A DNA stretch of 64,000 nt from Seminavis robusta (lineage: Eukaryota; Bacillariophyta; Bacillariophyceae; Naviculales; Naviculaceae), in the NCBI GenBank assembly GCA_903772945.1, contig CAICTM010000249.1, forward strand, positions 1 to 64,000. Direction: 5' to 3'. The position numbers and the translations under genes are program-made. Below, one piece after another: positions 40,130-53,200 of this stretch (within the stretch, counting starts at the first letter, position 1; each line of letters starts with the position of its first letter). The notes beneath the pieces were generated by a model. The model ran no database searches. It saw only the letters and a program-made list of their open reading frames with translations, and was not told where the DNA came from.

Positions 40130-41587
40130 ATGTCCAACAAAAAGATATGTTTGGTGATTTGGGCTTGTCTTTTGTGGATCTTCTGCATTTGCCTATGGAA
40201 TGCCATTTCTCACCGAGCTACCCGAGCGGATTTGGAAGAAATATGGAGAACGGTTGCATCACTGAGGTTGTCCAAAGAAGAAGAAAAGAAAGAGCTCAAA
40301 GCTGTCATGGAAAACATAAAGGAATCACGAAGGTTCCTAATTGTTGGTCTGGTAGAAACTCTGGAGGAATTCTTTGGCACCGACAACCATGGCAATATCA
40401 GTCTCAGCAGCAAAGCCATACTGGCCGTTGGAGACCTATGTTGGGCTTTCCATGAATCCAACACTCAGAGTACTGTGGATGTCCATGTGCTATACAAGTC
40501 CAAGAATGATCCAAATGTTGAATCCAACCTACTGCAATTCTTAAAAGGGCACATGTGCCAGCCAACATTACAATCCGAAAATGAGTTGTGTACACAAAAG
40601 GAAGGAACGAACAAGGATCAGTTCTTGGCACAATTCAAGGAGTTTAGTCGCTATAAACGTCTCGCAATGCTGCGATCGGAGCAACGACGCCAAATCTTGG
40701 ATGCGAACCATGATGGCTATGATGTTGTGGTCAGCGTGGATATGGACGTGGTGAGTCTACCACCCATTGTACCACTGGTGAATGCCATGGAAGTGGTTGC
40801 CACTGACAGGGCCCATGGCATTGGAAGTATTGTCTGTTCGAATGGGATTGAAAATGTGAATGTGTTCAATGGCTGGTTGCAACTGAGCCTTTACTATGAC
40901 ACCTTTGCGACTATTCTGGAGGATGGAACCTGGGGGTTCACGGGGCTGACCCAGAATCCTATGGAACAAATCAAACATGGCCAGACTTTGTTGTTGAGGG
41001 ATATTCTTCGCAAATTAGAAGGCCCAACAAAATACGATCAGAGGTACCACATGCAATCCTGTTTTGGAGGAGCTGCCCTATATGACTTTGATACATGGGC
41101 GACTCCTGTGTGCGACTATTATCACAGCAGGATTGAATTGATGGTGGAGCATACAGATGACAACAGTGCATCAGGCTTTTCATTCCTTCACGCCCCCAAT
41201 GACAAGCTGCATCAATTAAAGCATTTCAATCAAAAGGTGACACGATGGAAGTTGGATCCCAAGTACCAGAGTCCTGATGGGTGGTGTGAACACATGATCT
41301 TCCAGCAGTGTCTATATGCTGCCAATAGAGAGAAAAGCACCATGAAAAACAAGCGTCAGCTCAACATTGGTATTCAACCTGACCTCGTCATCGAAAGACA
41401 AGCAGCAGTTATGAGTCGATGGGAGGATTGGAGGAACGTACCTATAGTCTGCATGAGAAAACTTGCTGGACCAGGTGGTTTTACCCTAGTGATATACTGT
41501 CTCTTCAGGTATCTACTCTTCCCCAAAAACAGCAAATCTCCTCGGATAAAACGTCTCGCAGAGACCAAAGTCGGGCATCATGACTGA
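40130..41587 (+). CDS. Type II membrane glycosyltransferase-like protein
   Basis: The start is taken at the ATG at 40130, which places a signal anchor (KKICLVIWACLLWIFCICLW) at the very N-terminus; the frame is open further upstream without an ATG. The product is 485 aa. A short coiled-coil-like stalk (LSKEEEKKELKAVMENIKE) precedes the globular part. YDVVVSVDMDVVSLPP carries a DXD-like DMD preceded by a hydrophobic strand, the usual nucleotide-sugar/metal site of GT-A enzymes, and downstream are NGWLQLSLYYDTF, FGGAALYDFDTW and conserved Cys/His blocks. This fits a Golgi-lumen glycosyltransferase of the broad CAP59/mannosyltransferase-like type, but I cannot name the family. A hydrophobic stretch near the C-terminus (FTLVIYCLFRYLLF) could be a second membrane contact. 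Confidence 0.7.
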   Translation: MSNKKICLVIWACLLWIFCICLWNAISHRATRADLEEIWRTVASLRLSKEEEKKELKAVMENIKESRRFLIVGLVETLEEFFGTDNHGNISLSSKAILAVGDLCWAFHESNTQSTVDVHVLYKSKNDPNVESNLLQFLKGHMCQPTLQSENELCTQKEGTNKDQFLAQFKEFSRYKRLAMLRSEQRRQILDANHDGYDVVVSVDMDVVSLPPIVPLVNAMEVVATDRAHGIGSIVCSNGIENVNVFNGWLQLSLYYDTFATILEDGTWGFTGLTQNPMEQIKHGQTLLLRDILRKLEGPTKYDQRYHMQSCFGGAALYDFDTWATPVCDYYHSRIELMVEHTDDNSASGFSFLHAPNDKLHQLKHFNQKVTRWKLDPKYQSPDGWCEHMIFQQCLYAANREKSTMKNKRQLNIGIQPDLVIERQAAVMSRWEDWRNVPIVCMRKLAGPGGFTLVIYCLFRYLLFPKNSKSPRIKRLAETKVGHHD

Positions 41588-41965
41588 TCGACAACATATC
41601 TGCGCACTCTTAAGCTTTTTGGTACACTTTTCCCTAATTGTTCACACGGCTGCACTAGATTTATTGAGTTTGTGATTTACCAATGAACAGGAATCAGCGA
41701 TCCATTGAAAGAAGGCTCCTTTCACTCTCCCTACAGCACCGGGAGCTCATTTTAATTTTGTTCGTTCTCAGTGTCTGTGTTCGATTCTCAATCGGATGCT
41801 GGATCGAATCATTCAAATGAATGCTGTGGATTGTTTCAATTGGAATTATTAGCGCAGATTGTCACAGCAAGTGCCCGCTTGCAGCACACATCCCCATTCC
41901 CTACTCATGCACTATCTTTCATACATCACCCAATGGCTCCCATCACCAGTGCACATCAGTTCAAA
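41588..41965. other. Intergenic spacer between convergent genes
   Basis: About 380 bp between the 3' ends of the glycosyltransferase-like and LRR genes. I see nothing recognisable in it. Confidence 0.5.
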
Positions 41966-44703
41966 CTAATACTCTTCTGCCTTTTGACAAGTGCCCGTAT
42001 CTTGATCGCAGCATTTGGTGCAACAGCCAACTGGGCAAACGATTGGAATCACTCCAGTGGAAGAAGTTGGGAGACAGTCTACCTTGAGACGCTTGAGCCT
42101 CGTACCGCCTCGGAGAGCACAAAGCTCGGAGGGTACAGTTCCCGTGAAACGATTCAGATTGAGACCGATCCGGTTTGCCCGAGACAAGCGGCCCATTTCA
42201 GTGGGCAATGTACCGCTCAGAGAGTTCCGTTGGCCAAACAGGTATGCAAGCATGGGCATATCACCAATATAGCTGCTGATGGTCCCCGATAGCTCATTTG
42301 TAAAAAATACGAGGGCCCACAGACGTTCCAAGGAAGTGTAGATTTCCATGGGCAGTGACCCCGTGAACAGAGCACCTGATACGTCAAGTTCACGCAGCTC
42401 TGTTACCAATCCAATCTCAGTTGGCAGAGTGCCTTCCATCAATGTGTCTCTCTGATGTCCCCCACACCAAAGGTTTCATAGCAGCAAAGGAGTGAGTGTG
42501 TCTGAAACTCTCCAACAATCAATCAAACATGTATTGAAAGTTACGAACCACTGAGAAGAACTTGAGCTTGGACAGCAACCCCAGCTCGGTGGGGAGTGTG
42601 CCGGTCATGTGGTTATTCCTCCAGAAGAGAATCTCACCTAATGCAATTCGATTGGAGTAGGATTCACATCGGTGAGCTAGTTTGGTCCCTCCACACTGAC
42701 CAAACAAACAAAACTGAACTTACCCAGTTCTGTCAACCGGAATAGTTCCGAAGGCATCGTTCCTGTGGTGTCCGCAAATGACAGATCGAGAACTTGCAGC
42801 TTGGTCAGCTGGCCAATCCGGGAAGACAGAGGTGCGGGTGAGAAATGATTCCCTTCTAGTCCATGGTCTCCTAGCTGCAGCCGGTTGAGGTTAGAAAGAC
42901 GGAACCACTGGTTGGGAATTGGGATTCCTGACAGTTGATTGGACTCCAAGTTTATCACTTGCAAGTTCTGCATGACACCCAGTTCGGATGGCGGAGTTCC
43001 GGTGAGTGAGTTTCTTGGCAATTCTAAAACTTTCAGACCATCTAGCTTTGCAAGCTCTGTTGGAACTGTGCCAGTAAGGTTGAAATCATCTTTGAAGCAA
43101 GCAAATGAACCAATGGAGAAGACAATGAAACAACAAGTTAGAAAAGGAAAGCACTTGGCAAACTGACGCCAAGAAATCAAAGCAATGTGGGCAACTCACA
43201 TAGATGCAATTCGGTGACAATCTTGCTGGTGCGATTGCATCGTATTCCTGCCCAATCACATTCGTGTTGGCCGGAAAGCCATTGATAGGACAGAATCTCC
43301 AGCACTTCATAAGGAGACACAATTGTCATTTGGTAAACCTGGCGAACATAGCAAATATCAGTTTTGATGGTTTCATTGAGTTCTTGGAGGAGCCGACTTT
43401 TCGGATTACAAGTCTTCCAAAGTCCATACTTCTCAGTTGTCTGAAAATAGAAGAGGACCAGAATGAATCGCTGAACGAGGTTGTCAGAGTCGGGAACAAG
43501 TTGGATGGGGTCCTCATGGAGGAACCAATCCAAGGCCTTCGAATAAGGGTCATCATCATTGAGGTCAAGGGATGTGACGTTTCCAAAGGCAAGTGTAATC
43601 CTTCGTTCCATCTCAGTCCGCAGAGATTCCCTGTCATGTGCCGCTCCACTTGGGTTATCATTGGTCAGGATAATCGACACCGGGATGATGATCACTATGA
43701 TTAGAATCAACAAGCAGGAGAGAACAGGAAACAAGCCTGTTTTCCTTCCTTGGTTTGTATTGATGCTTCTGCTGCTTGGACCGTCACCATCCACTCTCTG
43801 CGCCACTTGTAGATCCGGTCTTTCAGGCACCAAGGAGGCCCTTGCCAATCCCTTCTGGCTGCTGGAAGTGGAGCCACTATCCGTTGCTTCCTGTTGGCTT
43901 GGATTATTGTCATTTTCCGATCTATTCAAGGTGATAATGGTTGTATTTGCTTGTTCTGAACCATCTTGTCCTGTACGTTGTATAATTCCGGCGCTGTTCC
44001 CGGGACCTGCCTCTGCATATGCCCCAGGCTCCTCCCTTGCAGAAACTATCGCTGTGATTGCCTCCTCCAAGTGCTGCAGTACTCGAAGTGCAACATTTGG
44101 TGATATCAGCGGTTGAGGAACTTGCGAATCATTGGCGTTTGGTCGGGACGAGCAGCGGGCACTGCTTGCTGTTCGATTTGAGACTTTCAGATCCCCTCCT
44201 TGCGCATTTCCAATTGCACCCAATTGTTTCGACTCGCACTCTTTTCCCCTTGCGCTCATGCCTTCAGACTCTTTCAAAGCATCTGATTCTTTCTGCTGCT
44301 GACTCTCTTTTTCGGGAATATTCTCGGAAGCAACTGACTCTTCGTTCACCTTGGCCAGCACTCGGTCTTCCATTGTGGGTAGTGACAGAGTTTGCTGCTG
44401 GTGTTCGTGATGCCTTGCTGTGCGTTCCTGTAGACTCTCTAAGGCAAGATCATTGTCCACTCTACTGGAAGAAGGAGCCTCTTCTTGATCTACATGGAGG
44501 AAAGCTGGATACATGGAAGCTACCGGATTCACATTGGTGATGGAGGACACGGTTGACTGAGCCCAATCATCGGGGACGACAACCCGAGGAACGGGAAGCA
44601 AAGCCGGCACCTGTTGGTCTACCGGTATGGCATCATCATCTGGGACTTCCACAGGATCAGTGCCTGTGACTAAGTCCTCCGTTTGCTCGTTTGGTGGCTT
44701 CAT
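41966..44703 (-). CDS. Single-pass membrane leucine-rich-repeat protein, four exons
   Basis: Exons on the minus strand are 44703-43200, 43089-42724, 42637-42545 and 42447-41966; together 2,445 nt and 814 aa. Each splice join completes an LRR (HLYDFNLTGTVPTELAKLDG, LTELGEILFWRNNHMTGTLP, KFFSVVHTLMEGTLPTEIG), which strongly supports the model. Residues 1-320 are disordered and Ser/Glu/Gln-rich. One hydrophobic span lies at about 324-346. Then comes the conserved pre-LRR block (ALDWFLHED, RFILVLFYFQTT, QHECDWAGIRCN) and plant-type LRRs (LxGTxPxELG). The end is a Cys-rich cap (CPVGCCTKCCDQDTGTC). There is no N-terminal signal peptide and no kinase domain. With the LRRs outside, the N-terminus is cytosolic (type II). 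This architecture is common in pennate diatoms; the ligand and role are unknown. Confidence 0.87.
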
Positions 44704-45519
44704 GGTGATACGGCAGTGGTGATGGGGTTAATATTGCTCGAGACTAACACAAAGGCAGAGGGTGGTCGTGGTGATGCTGTACAGTACCGCGACTGTCGTG
44801 ACAGCAACTTTTGCCTCCTGAGGTTGGCGCTGGCTACTAGTAACCCCACCGTATCTAAAACCCACGTAGAACCTTCCAAATCATCTCCAGTGAACTCAAA
44901 TGATGACGTCGGCATTGAACTTGGCAGCTTGGCCAGGTTTGAGGCATCAAGCATCAATAATAATTGGAAAGGTTGAAGGGCGGCAGGTGACTGAGACTGG
45001 TACCTGGTACAGTGCACCTGTTACTCCGGTTAAGGTGCTAGCTAGACTACATCTATCCAGCTATGCATCCCGTTACATACGGTATAGTGCAGCACTTCAT
45101 TTGTTAAACTTGTTGGAAGCAATCTTGACGCTGAAGATGCCGTGGAGGGCTGCGTGGCTGTTACCCAAAAGCACCTGTCAGGGGCTATTCCAGGAACTTG
45201 ATTATCACGGAAGCCAGGTGGAGCATTTTGAAGGGAAGCTGCGTTTTGATTCTAGCTAGAGGGCACCAACAAATCCTACAATCAACCACTTCCAATCAGT
45301 TCTTCTAGCCAGCACACCCAGAGTTGAGAGCCAACCCACCAGGCACCACAGCTTCGGAGGGTACCGGTACAGTAGCGGCGCCACAGCTCCCACGTGAAGC
45401 ACGGCAAAAACCTGTGCTTCACAGGGGCAGAGCAACACTAGAGACAATGTTATGAGCAGATACTCAAGGTTATGGATTCTATAGATTGTCATTATGAAAC
45501 TTTATGATTTTGTGCTGGC
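44704..45519. other. Intergenic spacer, about 800 bp
   Basis: No supported gene. Open frames of 97-119 codons on the plus strand (44683-45259) show no domain and have a palindrome-rich composition like other spacers. The LRR promoter must lie at the 44704 end. Confidence 0.5.
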
Positions 45520-46200
45520 TTAGGCAGCCCGTGCTTTGCATGTGGTTTGTGCGGCTCTGGATTCGTGTCGGATCAGAGGCACAAAGTCCGAAATTGCGTC
45601 CTTGGTTGCGGTGGTTGTTGACTCGTCTCCTTCAGCGTGAACCAGACGAGCTTCCAGAGCATCCTGCAAGGCCAAGGCGTGGGCTTTCTTTTGTGTATTC
45701 ACTCCCATTTCGCTGGCGTACTCGCACAGCAGCTCTTGCGCGTCCTCGTAGCAAAATATCTCTCTGTATTCTTGGTATTTGCACAAAACTTTGGAAGCAA
45801 ACTTGGCCCGAAGCTTGCGGCGGGCGGCGAGTTGTCCAGGAAAGTACATTTCCAGTCCTCGGGAGCAAACCGGCTCTTCTTCTTCTTCCTCCTCTTCTTC
45901 TTCCTCGCTATCGCTCTCATCATCCGAGTCGCTGTCTTCGTCCTCGCTGTCGCTGTCTTCGGGAGACTCTTCTTCTTGTTGCCGTTGTTGTTCCTTTTGC
46001 TGCTTTAGCAGATTGTTTTTGTATTCCCTCAAAAAGGTGACGACATCTTCGCGGTACAATTGTTTCATTTCCTCGGCTTCATACCAAGACTCGGCAGTGA
46101 GTTCATCCCGAGGGATCATGTACTCCACGCTGCCGGCAAAGTGAACTCGCTTTTCGGCGACTTGCTGAGTGGACTGTTGTTGTTCAATGGCGCTGATCAT
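45520..46200 (-). CDS. Acidic hypothetical protein
   Basis: The protein is 226 aa. An N-terminal block (VHFAGSVEYMIPRDELTAES, then WYEAEEMKQLYREDV) looks globular and conserved-like. It is followed by a Gln/Lys helix and a Ser/Asp/Glu tract with about ten consecutive Glu residues. A second block (CSRGLEMYFPGQLAARRKLR, then an amphipathic helix) closes the protein. I do not recognise a named family, though this two-block plan seems typical of stramenopile proteins of unknown function (weak recollection). No signal peptide or membrane span. The start is supported by a CA-rich leader (CAACA repeats) just upstream. Confidence 0.75.
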   Translation of the reverse strand: MISAIEQQQSTQQVAEKRVHFAGSVEYMIPRDELTAESWYEAEEMKQLYREDVVTFLREYKNNLLKQQKEQQRQQEEESPEDSDSEDEDSDSDDESDSEEEEEEEEEEEPVCSRGLEMYFPGQLAARRKLRAKFASKVLCKYQEYREIFCYEDAQELLCEYASEMGVNTQKKAHALALQDALEARLVHAEGDESTTTATKDAISDFVPLIRHESRAAQTTCKARAA

Positions 46201-47212
46201 GACGGAAAGTTTTTAAGTAATTTGCTGTGGGTGATTGTGTTGTTGTGTGTTGTTGTGATGTTGTGTTTTGTTGTGAGCTTGGAGATTGCTTTGGATTTCT
46301 CATGTGGTTTCGGGGAACCCTTCTTGCATGGCTGGGAAGCTTGGAAGCAATCGTTGATCTGGAGGCATCCGATAAACCTTGCACGGATGAGCGGAGTCAT
46401 ATCCTGGAAGCAGCAAGAAGCTTCCAGTCTTGCCCGATGAAAGCATTAACAACATGGAGAGGAATTATTATCGTATGTCGCATCACCACCTGAAGAGAGT
46501 CAAGACGCGTTTGACCGTCTTTTTAGAAGAGGTGAAAAAACAGTCGTGGAGCATTGAGATCTTGGCTTCAACACCCAGTGGCTTTATCGTGCATGGCTGC
46601 ATTGAGCAGTGTTCATGGGGTTGGAGAGAATCTCAATTTGAAACAGTAATGTGTGGTAGTTGCATTTCCCCATCCCCCAGCATGTTACCAGTGTGTGTAC
46701 CGGTGTGCCGCTGTGTACCAACCAGGCAGCATTGAAAACAGCCACGGGAGAACTACAGGGACTGTACAATGCGATACATGTACATGCATGGATGATGGAT
46801 GTAGCACCAGAGACAAATTCCTTCTTTTAGACCAAACAGAGGGCCCTGGTTGCCGTGTCTCTCCTCTGGAGTCGCAACATCTACCAGCAGGAGTTCTAGC
46901 ATGGTCGCCTTGACGAGGACGTCAATGTCTAGCTAGCTACTGGCTGCCAGCTAAAGAAAGTCTTCCAACGTGTTGGTACTAACTCTTTGCTGGATTGTTC
47001 AACCAGGCCAAAAGGAAACAACTGCTACTATACCCGCAGTAATTAAGCATGTATCCAGCCCATCTTTGGCTGCTTCCTTACCTTAGGAGTTCAGTCGAAG
47101 CTCTGTCAATTCACCGTTTGACATCCGAGCGTCAAACGGTTGGGCCAAGAACACAAGAACACCTTTCGACCAGGCTACCGGTATTGGTCATAGCTCACGG
47201 TCTTGGTTCACA
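46201..47212. other. Intergenic spacer, about 1 kb
   Basis: The first 70 bases are the CAACA-rich leader of the gene at 45520-46200. Beyond that there are only short frames without domains. The 3' end of the VPS13 gene abuts 47213. Confidence 0.55.
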
Positions 47213-50200
47213 TCACACCCGTACCAATTTCTTCGTGGCATAGGCCTTCTCAACAAGCACGTCCACGTGACCGTGCGGGATATACACCTGCGTGCACAAC
47301 AGGTTTTCAAATCCATGGTCAGCATCGGCCACGATCGACTTGGCGTACCGAGCCATGAGATGCTCGTCCCCTTTCTTGGCTTCACGTAGAGAATTGGCAA
47401 GGTACCAAAAGGTTAGCAGGTCAAAACCAGCGTCATCCGAATCCGCAGACTCCACGTGTATCAGATTGTCGAATGTTACTTCCCAAAGAACCGCGCAAAA
47501 GTCCAAGCTGAGCTCGCCCTTGACCAGAACCACCCGCTCAAACGTAATCATGAGAATCAGCGATCCCTGAGCTTTCTTGCTGTTGGACCAAACACTTGCC
47601 ACCTTCTGATACAAGCCTTCAACGTGGTAGATGTAGCCTTCGCCGAGGTGTATACCCATCCGAATACGCGAGAGCAAAGCTTTGCCAGCATTCTCGCCTT
47701 CGGTGTACTCCACAAGAAGGTCTTTTCCGTCAACGTTCGCAAACAAACGAGGGTTGCGAGTTCGAACCAGGCCAACTTTTCGGCCGACAAACTTCGTTGG
47801 ATCGTATCGGAAGAGGTTTGCTCCAAAGCCAGTGATACCCTCACAGTACTGCAGCAGGGATGCGAGCAGTCGGAAGAATGGCTTCAACATCTTCATCTGA
47901 AATGAACCCAGCGAGGTGCGGTTGGACACGGGCAATCCGTCTTCGTATATTGGCTGAGGTTCGGCTTCTCTCAACTTGAGCAGATAATTCTCCTTTGCCT
48001 TTCCCATGCTGTGGGACATGGAACCCAGGGTGGATGCAATACTTTCGCTCCACGTGTACACAAAGGCGTTGATGATAAACGTCGGTTTCGCGGCAAGCCC
48101 AAGGAAGACATCAAACAATCTCCAGACGGAAAGGTAATGTGACTGTAGGGATTGCAGATGGTCCTCCAACGAACCATATGCATGAGAGCTGGAATATGGC
48201 CGGAGAAACAATGGGAGGCCTTCAAACGTCAGAGAAAGAGGCATCAAGCGAGGTACCGTGAGAGGGAGAGCCCCAGACCATGAGATTTCTAGCTTGGTAG
48301 TGGAGATTCGTAGCTTTTCAACGTAGCATTTCTTTCGCGCTTTGCTGAGGGAAGGTTGCTGGTCGGGAGTACCTGCTACTGAAGTCGACGCTGTTGTCAT
48401 AGACTCGCGATTGGAAAGAGCCTTGGCTGCCACTGCTGCTGTGGTCACTGCATCTCCAGCTGAGTAAACATCAGCGGTTCCCATAATAGCTTTGCGCTTC
48501 CGATCTGAAGATTCTGGAAGACTGAGGACTTTACGAAGAGTGGAGTCGAGAGATTCGGCCGAATCATCACCCTCAGATCCAATCTCGATCACTTGTTGCA
48601 TCATCTTCGCAATCGAATTGGCAAGGTTTCCATCAATATACAAATTGATTGGGTCCGTCACAAGGTCTAGCCACTCCAGAAAGGTCAAGTCCCCGTACAC
48701 AGATGTTGAGATAAGTGGTCGGCATATCGAAATCGTAATAGCCCGATGCCGTCGGTTCTTCCTCCTTGCAATATGAGCGAGAGTTGTTGCAAGTCTCTTG
48801 GAACCCATCTCAAGCAATACGGGGTAGGGAGAAACCCATAGTTGATTGTCGATACATATGCGGCCAATAGATCCATCGATTGTCTGGTTGGAGGAGTCAA
48901 CGCGCTGCGTGACAGAAATTTCTTCAAGGCGGAGAAAGAGCAGCTCCTGTGGTGACCAGTCGATCACGCTGACTCCAAGCCCGTGAGTGAGGCGAATGCT
49001 GACAGAGAAGGTGACGTGTGCTCTCTCGCCTGCGTTCTTTATCTTGATCTCTTTAGCGTCAATTCGAGCGAGCTGTGGCATAGATGACTCCGAAATTCGG
49101 ATAACTCTGGTAGGCCCGTCCGCTATCACTTGCCCGATAAAAATAGCGGATTCCATTTTCAACTCCGTTCCAGGCGCCATTCGATCAAGGTTAAACCGAC
49201 CAAGCATCGACGGCTGAACGATTGCATTTCCAAAGTCTGCCGCATCAAACTGTACAGATTTCCTTGCGTGCTCAGGTTCGTCCCAAGCGAAATCTTCATG
49301 ATGATAAGGAAGTAGAATCGTCTCTGAAGACGCCACTTCTCTGTTGCGCAACACGTCGTCCTCATTGGTGCACAAGAATGTTTGCACAAATTGAAGCGGA
49401 TACATGGTGTTGTTTTCGAATCTGAAGGGTGGATGGCTTGCCGGTCGAAGGAAGATCATGATCGTGCCAGATTTCTGTTTGCTGTGAATCTCGGCGTTGA
49501 CAATGATTGTTTCTCGTCTCAACTTATGTCTTATTCGCAAGGTCACTTCTCTCCGGTTAGCCCGAATGTAAAAGCGACCAGACCAAACCCAACCAAATTC
49601 TTTCGGGCGGAATTGAATTGGTCCAGTATCGTCAAAGTGAAATGGAGTTGGCCGCCCATCAGCTCGAATTAAGACTGGCTTACCATGGCTGTGCTCAGCT
49701 ATGATTTCGACCTCACGACCCAGTTCGTTCACAATGGCGTATCGACAAACAACGTGGACCAGCTTTGTTCCCAGTTTGCCCCCAAACTTGTCTGGCGCCG
49801 AAACAACTCGGGATCGAAGTGCAAGTGGCTCGAGTGTGTCGGTGAGATCACCCGTTGATGACTTCAAGTAGCCGACAGGTGGCATGACGGTCACATCAGC
49901 ATGTCTGCCGTCAGCGTTTCGCAAAGAAACTGTCTCTGACCAAGGAGCTCTCAATCCTTTTCCTTCATGATCACGTCGCAAATGTTGACGAATCGACAGT
50001 TTCTTTGATCTGTCGTCGCCCAGCAGAAGAATCGAGAAAGACGACTTGGACGGCAGGTGGTCCATTTTCGCATCTTCAAGCAGCTCGGAGAGGCCCAACG
50101 TCAAACCTATCGGTTGCTTGAAACCAGATGCTTCGCCGCCTCCAATGAAATCGTCACGTGCGTCAAACTGACCAGCAACAAGGCTTCTTGCTGAGAACTC

Positions 50201-53200
50201 CAGCTCCTGCCCAGTGCCATCGACCAACCAGTAAGGCACAAAAAAGCTCACAACGCGACTAGCCTGCGCCAATCCCGAGGCAAAGCGTCTTATGCCGTCC
50301 TTTCCTGCGTCATACAGCTTTGAGCCGTCATCTATGGCGAGGGAAAGCTCGAGCGGCAAACCTGAAGTGTCCGCAATTTGCAATTTCGGAAGGGTGACCG
50401 CAGCTCGTAGATCGCTTCTTGCGTCCCCGTTGCTCATGGGAGGAATGCGGACAACCGTGCTCCATGATTCAAATCTTCGCGGAGTCTCCGGGTCTATTGT
50501 GACAAACTGAACTCGGAGTTCCACAGTGTCCACCGATAATGCGCCTGTCCAACTCGCAGTTTCTCCGCATTCAAGGATACCCAGGTCCTCCCATCTGTCT
50601 GCCTCGGCCAGCTTTGACAGTGATGCAGAGCTTCCGCGGTTGCCTGCCGGATCCTTCTTGATGCGAACCTGCACTGCAATCGGGAAAGCAAGGTAATTTC
50701 GGAAAGCCAGCGGAGACCTGAACAGCAGCATCCGCTGTTCTGGAATCAAGTCACTGGATGTGCTACGAATTTGTGATGCATCGAACATACCAATTCTCAA
50801 CGAACACACATTGAGATTCACTTGCTCCGCCAGGTCTCCATAGTAATCCAAGCCTTTAAAAGATATGTCGAGTTCATTGATCAAACCTTTGGTTAGGGAC
50901 GATCGAGAGTACGGCGGGGGGGCTCGGACTTGAATGGCATTGCTTCCACCGTTGGAGGTCAACTCTGATTCGTGGCTGAAGTTGGAGGTTCGAGGCAATG
51001 CCTCTACAGAAATTTCGTATGAGTCATCGTTGACAAACGGCACCATGTCAACCGGAACATAGCTCAGTATCGGGGTTTGCTTGGATGACTGCGAACGAGA
51101 AAGCAGGCACCGCCAGACGAGCGATAGCTTGTTATGGGCATGAACTTCGCAGAGAAGGTCGGCATCCGTATCATTCTTCAATGCCAGAGGCGACTCTATA
51201 GACACCAGCTTGATGCCACCTTGGAGAGCAACCCGAACAATCAGCCAACCAAGAGAGCGCGAATCTGATTCCAAAGTAGTTCTTATCCCAACGTTTCGAT
51301 CTAGGGGATATCGATGCACGCCTACAATAGTATACGAGTTGCAGCAAAAGCGTGAGGTTGAGAGCATGTTGTTGCACGTGGCTATTGGGATTATGGTCCG
51401 TGCATTTACCTGCTGTGTCCACGGGGACCTTGGCCACAACCTTGTAGAAAAAGGTGTTTGACAAGGAGCCCTTCTGCACGTCAAACTCTTGGTGATCAAG
51501 TCGACCTGCTGTGTCTTCGAAGCTACCAAGTTCAACGAGGATATAAGCTCTATGGGGGTCACATGATTGGGAAAGGGTCCGTCTCAATGACAAGGGCACT
51601 TCTGACCCATTCTGCAGCAATGGCAACGAATCGAATCAGTCAGAAGAAAGTTGTCGCATTCCATATTGCAGGCAGTTGGATGCTTACCGAAAGTGTCACT
51701 TTGCTAGCACGTTCTCCTCGATCTACCCGTTCTGCCTCTAACACTTCCCGAAAACGAATAGTCTGTATGTAAAGCACTCGTAAGAAAAGAAAGGAACAGG
51801 ACATGCTTGCGTTTCCACCTCTACTTCAGCAGCTTTCTCCAATGAAACACTTACCAGTCCACTGTCGTTTCGTATCCAGTGCGGTGCAACTGTTCGTGAC
51901 TTCTCTTGGTTGAGATACCCCCACAGATTTTCGATCAATGCACCTGTCAGATTGATATTCAACGGCTTGGAATCTGAGACTGAACAAGAAAACGAAGCAC
52001 CGGATTTGGATTTTGTCTCGTGTATCGGATGGCCAAAACAAACAAGCCATTTCATAGGATTCCTGGAGGGCAGATTCGACAGTAGTTCATTCTTTGATCC
52101 AAGCAAAGTACCGCCTGACCCTGAAGCTCCTTTGTGGAGTGCTGAGGAGACCAGAGAATTCGATGCGAGGGCTAACATCAGGTAGCCAAAATCAGCATCT
52201 ATTGGGAACTGCTTCGCGGTGGCCTCGGCGGCCTCTTTCTCATTCCCCACGCTTCTGCGGAAAGGGGACCTAAGGTAGTTTCGAATTTCTCGTAGCTTGT
52301 CGCCGGTGTACGCAGAAACGGTTTCACCTTGCTCCAACTCTGTTCGCCACACAGAATGATCGGACTCTGGTAGTGCCGGCAGAACGTTGAGCCGTACGAG
52401 GTCTGCGCCAAACCGTACCTCCATATTCCAGGGCTCTATGAACGGTTCCCATGCCACAAGTCGTCTGTTGTGATAACTTGCTGATAGCTCACAGTTGAGC
52501 CATGCACCTGCCATGAGGTGATGCTCCCGCAAGCGAGTAACAACAGGTTTCTTTTCCACAATTCCCTCGAGCGCTGCTTCGGGCGCAAGATTGGTTTGCA
52601 CCGAAACAGGACAAATCCCCAATCCAAGAGAGAATTTCACCAATGAGAAATTGATGATTGGGTTCTCGGTCAACCTGGTTGCCCCACCTGGCACGCATGT
52701 TACACGAATACCATCGGCCTGGATGGAAACAATCGCTGACGCTCTCTTGATTGCGTTGGCGAGTGAACTGGGTTCTGGATCAACCTTGTCCTTGGAACTC
52801 ACATCTCCTCTTCTAGGGTTGGCTTCGCCTGTCCTGCTCAGCACCTCCAATATGGGGGCAACTGACACTCTCCACGAGTCATTGATTCCTCCTGGACTTT
52901 GAGCTGTTCATGCGATAGCAACAACAAGCTTGAGGTGTTCGTGCATACAAAGCCTCGAAGACCCAAAACTACACGTACCAATGTATACAAGCACATCCAC
53001 CAGTTGTGCTTCAAGCCTCAATGAATGAGCGAAAGCAAAGGAAACGTTGAGGTTGGTCGTTGCATCATCTGTCGCATCATCGGAGTGGAAGCATATTCGA
53101 CCGCCGAACGCATTATACACAGTGTTGAAATCGAAGCTGTTCGTGATAAGTTGTTCTCCGGCGGTAGGACGCGTAACCTTGAAATAGAAAGGCGAAATGT

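Noticed and set aside
42939-44540. Several plus-strand frames of 75-185 codons across the LRR gene
   Set aside because: The minus-strand exons give continuous LRRs across splice sites, so these are antisense shadows.
45637-46144. Plus-strand frames of 121-123 codons with poly-Ser or poly-Leu
   Set aside because: They are the complement of the Glu/Asp/Ser tract in the acidic protein on the minus strand.
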